Assembly: GCA_904398675.1 (NCBI GenBank)
Contig: CAJFPI010000040.1
Span: 1 to 15,297, forward strand
Origin: an uncultured Oscillospiraceae bacterium
GTDB taxonomy: Bacteria; Bacillota; Clostridia; Oscillospirales; Oscillospiraceae
Length of the DNA: 15,297 bases
Direction: 5' to 3'
Made by a program: the position numbers and the translations under genes. Shown here one piece after another: positions 13,007 through 15,297 of this stretch. Below the pieces are notes generated by a model. The model was not told the DNA's origin. It worked only from the letters and a program-made list of their open reading frames with translations, and made no database searches. Within the stretch, counting starts at the first letter, position 1. Each line of letters starts with the position of its first letter.

Positions 13007-14098
13007 TTACACTCCAAACAGGGTTTTCAAGGCCGCCTCATCAAGCTCCGAGCCGATCACGCACAGCCGCCCGGTATAGTCTGCGCCGCCGCGGCGCACC
13101 TCGTGCTCCTCGGGGACGTAGTCGAAGTGGAGCCAGGCGCCGTCTGCGGCGGGGACGATCCCCTTGGCCCGGAGGATCGTGCCGTACTTCCCGCTGTCAA
13201 GACCGGAGAGGGCGGCGTCGATCTCCGCCTCGGTAAAGGTTTTGGGCGTCTCTACGCCCCAGCTGGTAAACACCTCGTCGGCATCGTGATCGTGATGGTG
13301 GTGGTCGTGGTCATGACAGCCGCAGGCGCACGCCTCGCCATGTTCGTGATGGTGTTCATGGCTGTGCTCATGTTCTTCATGATGGTCATGGTCATGCTCG
13401 TGATGGTGCTCGTGTTCATGCTCATGCCCGTGGTCATGATCGTGATGGTGCTCATGCCGATGGCTGCGGGCCAGGTCCAGCAGCTCCTGGGCCAGTGCCT
13501 CCCTGCCGTCCATGGCGGAGAGGATCTGGCTGCCCTCCAGCTGGTCCCAGGGGGTGGTGATGATGGCGGCGCCGGGATTTTTCTCCCGCAGCAGCGCTAC
13601 GGCGGCAGAGAGCTTTTCCTCCGTCATCTTCTGGGTACGGCTGAGGACGATGGCGCCGGCATGGGCGATCTGATTGTCATAGAACTCGCCGAAGTTCTTC
13701 ATATAAACCTTGCACTTGGTGCCGTCGGCCACGGTGATGGCGCAGCCGAGGGACATCTCCGGCTCCTTTGCCGCCACATCGGCCACGGCGTTCAGCACGT
13801 CGGAGAGCTTGCCCACCCCGGAGGGCTCGATCAGGATCCGGTCGGGGTGGAACTGCTCCATGACCTGGTGGAGGGCCTTTCCAAAATCCCCCACCAGGGA
13901 GCAGCAGATGCAGCCGGAGTTCATCTCGCTGATCTCGATGCCGGCGTCCTGGAGGAAACCGCCGTCGATGCCGATCTCACCGAACTCGTTTTCGATCAGC
14001 ACGATTTTCTCACCCTTGAGGGCCTCTTCCAGCAGCTTTTTGATCAGTGTGGTTTTCCCGGCGCCGAGAAAGCCGGAAATTACGTCTACTTTTGTCAT
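13007..14098 (-). CDS. COG0523 (CobW-like) metal-chaperone GTPase with long His-rich loop
   Basis: A 363-residue G3E-family GTPase. Walker A GFLGAGKTT (9-17), the ENEFGEIGID switch segment (36-45), the metal motif GCICC (62-66), and IEPSG (90-94) are all intact; LSRTQK (152-157) stands in for NKxD. Between the GTPase core and the CobW C-terminal domain (about 275-363) lies a metal-binding insert at 213-272 with about 30 His mixed with Glu/Asp, ending in CACGC (257-261). Relatives deliver zinc, cobalt or other transition metals to client enzymes, with GTP gating transfer. The ribosome site is modest (TGAGG, about 8 bp before ATG 14098). First of two genes in the unit. The His-rich insert points to zinc, nickel or cobalt, but the sequence does not decide which. 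Confidence 0.9.
   Translation of the reverse strand: MTKVDVISGFLGAGKTTLIKKLLEEALKGEKIVLIENEFGEIGIDGGFLQDAGIEISEMNSGCICCSLVGDFGKALHQVMEQFHPDRILIEPSGVGKLSDVLNAVADVAAKEPEMSLGCAITVADGTKCKVYMKNFGEFYDNQIAHAGAIVLSRTQKMTEEKLSAAVALLREKNPGAAIITTPWDQLEGSQILSAMDGREALAQELLDLARSHRHEHHHDHDHGHEHEHEHHHEHDHDHHEEHEHSHEHHHEHGEACACGCHDHDHHHHDHDADEVFTSWGVETPKTFTEAEIDAALSGLDSGKYGTILRAKGIVPAADGAWLHFDYVPEEHEVRRGGADYTGRLCVIGSELDEAALKTLFGV
13283..13462 (-). repeat. Low-complexity CAT/GAT-rich tract encoding the His-Asp-Glu loop
   Basis: About 180 bp of near-repeats of CAT/CAC with GAA/GAG/GAT triplets, coding the His-rich loop of the GTPase. It is in frame and uninterrupted. Such tracts are prone to slippage, so the loop length may vary between strains. 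Confidence 0.8.
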
Positions 14099-14131
14099 GG
14101 CAATGCCTCATTTCATTATTTTCTATCCTAT

Positions 14132-14159
14132 ATCCTACACCGGATTTGGAAAAATGCAA
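14132..14159 (-). promoter_or_regulatory. Promoter of the COG0523 GTPase pair
   Basis: On the minus strand TTGCAT (14159-14154) and TAGGAT (14137-14132) are spaced by 16 bp, in an AT-rich 106-bp gap. TAGGATATAGGATA is a tandem 8-bp repeat overlapping the -10. No clear Zur-type palindrome is visible. An inverted repeat GCAAAT/ATTTGC (14182-14187 with 14198-14203) lies farther upstream, next to the dapF stop codon, without a T tail. Confidence 0.45.
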
Positions 14160-14204
14160 GAGGAAAAGGGAACAGATTTTCGCAAATTTTCCGGGGGATT
14201 TGCA

Positions 14205-15062
14205 TCAGTTTTTTCCGCCCTCAGGGGAGAACAGCGTCTCGTCGGTGACCGTGCCCCGGCAGACGATGTTGGTAGGGCCGGTGAGATAGAGGTTTCGGAC
14301 AGCGCTGCAGTCCCGGTCTACGGTGACGCGGAGAAGGCCGCCTGGGACGGAGACCTGCACATCCTCGCCGCTGACAAGGCCCTTCAGCGTCAGCGCCAGC
14401 ACCATGGCGCCGGTGCCGGTGCCGCAGGCGTAGGTGAAGTCCTCCACCCCACGCTCAAAGGTCAACTCCTGCACCTGATCCGGTCCGGTAATCTGGTAGA
14501 AGTTCACGTTAGCCCCCTTGGGGAGATCCGGATGGGAGCGGAGGGCCGCCCCTAAGGGACGGAGCTGCTCCATAGTCCTCCCCGCAAGGGCCCCAATGGG
14601 AACAGCCAGGTGAGGGAGGCCGGGGTTCCCCAGTTCAATATAGGAACAGGCGTAGTCTGTGCCGCCTGCCGTCAGCGTACGATTCAATTCTATAGTAGTA
14701 GGATCCGTCAGGCGGATCCGATAGTTTTGCCGGTCAATCCGCTGGCCGGTAACGATGCCGCTGGCCGTCTCGATGCGCTGCTCTTCCCCGGTCAAATGGT
14801 TTTCGTAGCCGTAGCGGCAGATGCACCGTGCGCCATTGCCGCACATCTCCCCCTGGGAGCCGTCACTATTATAATAGAGCATTTTGAAGTCGCAGCTGCT
14901 GCCGGAGGGCAGCACCGCCATCAGGCCGTCCGCCCCGATGGAGAGGTGGCGGTGGCACAGCGTCCGCGCCAGGGCGGGAAAAGCATCTGGGGAGAGATGC
15001 TCCGTCAGATTGTTAATAATAATAAAGTCGTTGCCTGCGCCGTTCATTTTCCAAAAGTCCAA
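14205..15062 (-). CDS. dapF: Diaminopimelate epimerase
   Basis: A 285-residue enzyme that converts LL- to meso-diaminopimelate for lysine and peptidoglycan synthesis. The two catalytic cysteines are in their expected contexts: Cys74 in EMCGNGARC and Cys213 in ACGTGTGA. The N-terminal KMNGAGNDF (5-13) and NVNFYQ (185-190) also match, and the length is normal (about 275-290). The frame could start upstream at 15116, but the TTG at 15062 is chosen: it gives the family-typical beginning MDFWKMNGAGNDF, with AAGGATGG 6 bp upstream. The second active-site segment reads ERGVEDFTYACG, a variant of the common RGAGET-ACG. The GTPase gene starts about 106 bp downstream; separate promoters are likely. Confidence 0.93.
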   Translation of the reverse strand: MDFWKMNGAGNDFIIINNLTEHLSPDAFPALARTLCHRHLSIGADGLMAVLPSGSSCDFKMLYYNSDGSQGEMCGNGARCICRYGYENHLTGEEQRIETASGIVTGQRIDRQNYRIRLTDPTTIELNRTLTAGGTDYACSYIELGNPGLPHLAVPIGALAGRTMEQLRPLGAALRSHPDLPKGANVNFYQITGPDQVQELTFERGVEDFTYACGTGTGAMVLALTLKGLVSGEDVQVSVPGGLLRVTVDRDCSAVRNLYLTGPTNIVCRGTVTDETLFSPEGGKN

Positions 15063-15099
15063 GCCGATCCATCCTTTCCAAAACAATGCGCCATTCCAT

Positions 15100-15113
15100 G
15101 CAGTGGTCACTGC
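15100..15113. promoter_or_regulatory. Palindrome in the dapF leader (possible operator)
   Basis: GCAGTG (15100-15105) and CACTGC (15108-15113) form a perfect 6-bp inverted repeat with a 2-bp centre, about 38 bp upstream of the dapF start. It lies just downstream of TATA-rich candidate -10 sequences on the minus strand (around 15121-15132). It could be an operator or a small leader hairpin. Confidence 0.3.
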
Positions 15114-15232
15114 CACAAAGTATACTATATATCTCCCGGATAGAAAAGGGGGGATTTACAGGGGGGATGGAGGGAAGTTTGCACGGATCGAAGGCCCCAA
15201 CGAAAAAAGTGGAAAAAGAGGGAAAAAAGGTA

Positions 15233-15261
15233 TTGACAAACGGGGGAGGTGGTGGTATATT
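15233..15261 (+). promoter_or_regulatory. Strong promoter of a transcript leaving the right edge
   Basis: TTGACA (15233-15238) and TATATT (15256-15261) are separated by exactly 17 bp, almost full sigmaA consensus. Transcription would start near 15268. The visible 30 nt begin with a hairpin GTCCG-GTG-CGGAC (about 15271-15283) followed by a GC-rich stretch with no start codon, so a structured leader, riboswitch/T-box or stable RNA gene may begin here. Confidence 0.75.
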
Positions 15262-15297
15262 AATCAAGCTGTCCGGTGCGGACGGGCGAGAGCCGAG

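Noticed and set aside
13283..13462. CRISPR-like or tandem-repeat array
   Set aside because: The repeats are short in-frame His/Glu/Asp codons within a conserved GTPase, with no repeat-spacer structure.
11783..14248. An 821-codon + strand open frame
   Set aside because: It lies antisense to the sigma factor and both GTPases, which have full family motifs and ribosome sites. It is an artefact of GC-rich codon use; its hydrophobic Val/Met stretch is simply the complement of the His-rich tract.
15013..15267. An 84-codon minus-strand open frame upstream of dapF
   Set aside because: It overlaps the dapF start in another frame, is low-complexity at its beginning, and runs over the divergent promoter.

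Overview
The window looks like chromosome from a GC-rich, endospore-forming-type Clostridia, most likely an Oscillospiraceae-like gut Firmicute. The grounds are strong AGGAGG-type ribosome sites, several GTG/TTG starts, rho-independent terminators, a fragment of a sporulation sigma factor, a short sigma factor with a membrane anti-sigma-like partner, and a CbxX/SpoVK-type AAA ATPase. The taxon is inferred from gene content only.

Left end (1-1460): the last codons of an unidentified + strand gene and its terminator, then a minus-strand tyrosine recombinase (101-946) with its own near-consensus promoter. About 330 bp of GC-rich non-coding DNA follows, then an orphan 3' end of a sigmaK-like gene (1281-1352). 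The sigma homology begins inside a perfect 7-2-7 inverted repeat. This resembles either one end of a skin-type element that splits sigK, or the displaced attachment site of an integrated island.

Centre-left (1454-7617): a six-gene + strand cluster: GT2-GtrA fusion, divergent PlsC-like acyltransferase, VTT/TVP38 membrane protein, processive-type membrane GT2, OmpR-type response regulator and sensor histidine kinase. It runs from an extended -10 promoter to a strong terminator, with one likely internal promoter before the VTT gene. Together the genes suggest synthesis and trans-bilayer movement of a glycolipid or lipid-linked glycan, co-expressed with a two-component system.

Centre-right (7656-12056): a minus-strand AAA ATPase with an unassigned N-terminal region, a divergent AI-2E/UPF0118 family transporter, and a minus-strand sigma factor/anti-sigma-like operon joined by an ATGA overlap. 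Perfect or near-perfect hairpin terminators separate the convergent units.

Right end (12071-15297): two adjacent minus-strand COG0523 (CobW-like) GTPases. One is canonical, with a GCICC motif and a very long His-rich loop. The other lacks the CxCC motif and is fused to a YcgQ-like DUF1980 domain. Upstream lies dapf (diaminopimelate epimerase, TTG start). The window closes on a consensus TTGACA-17-TATATT promoter driving a structured leader that runs off the right edge.
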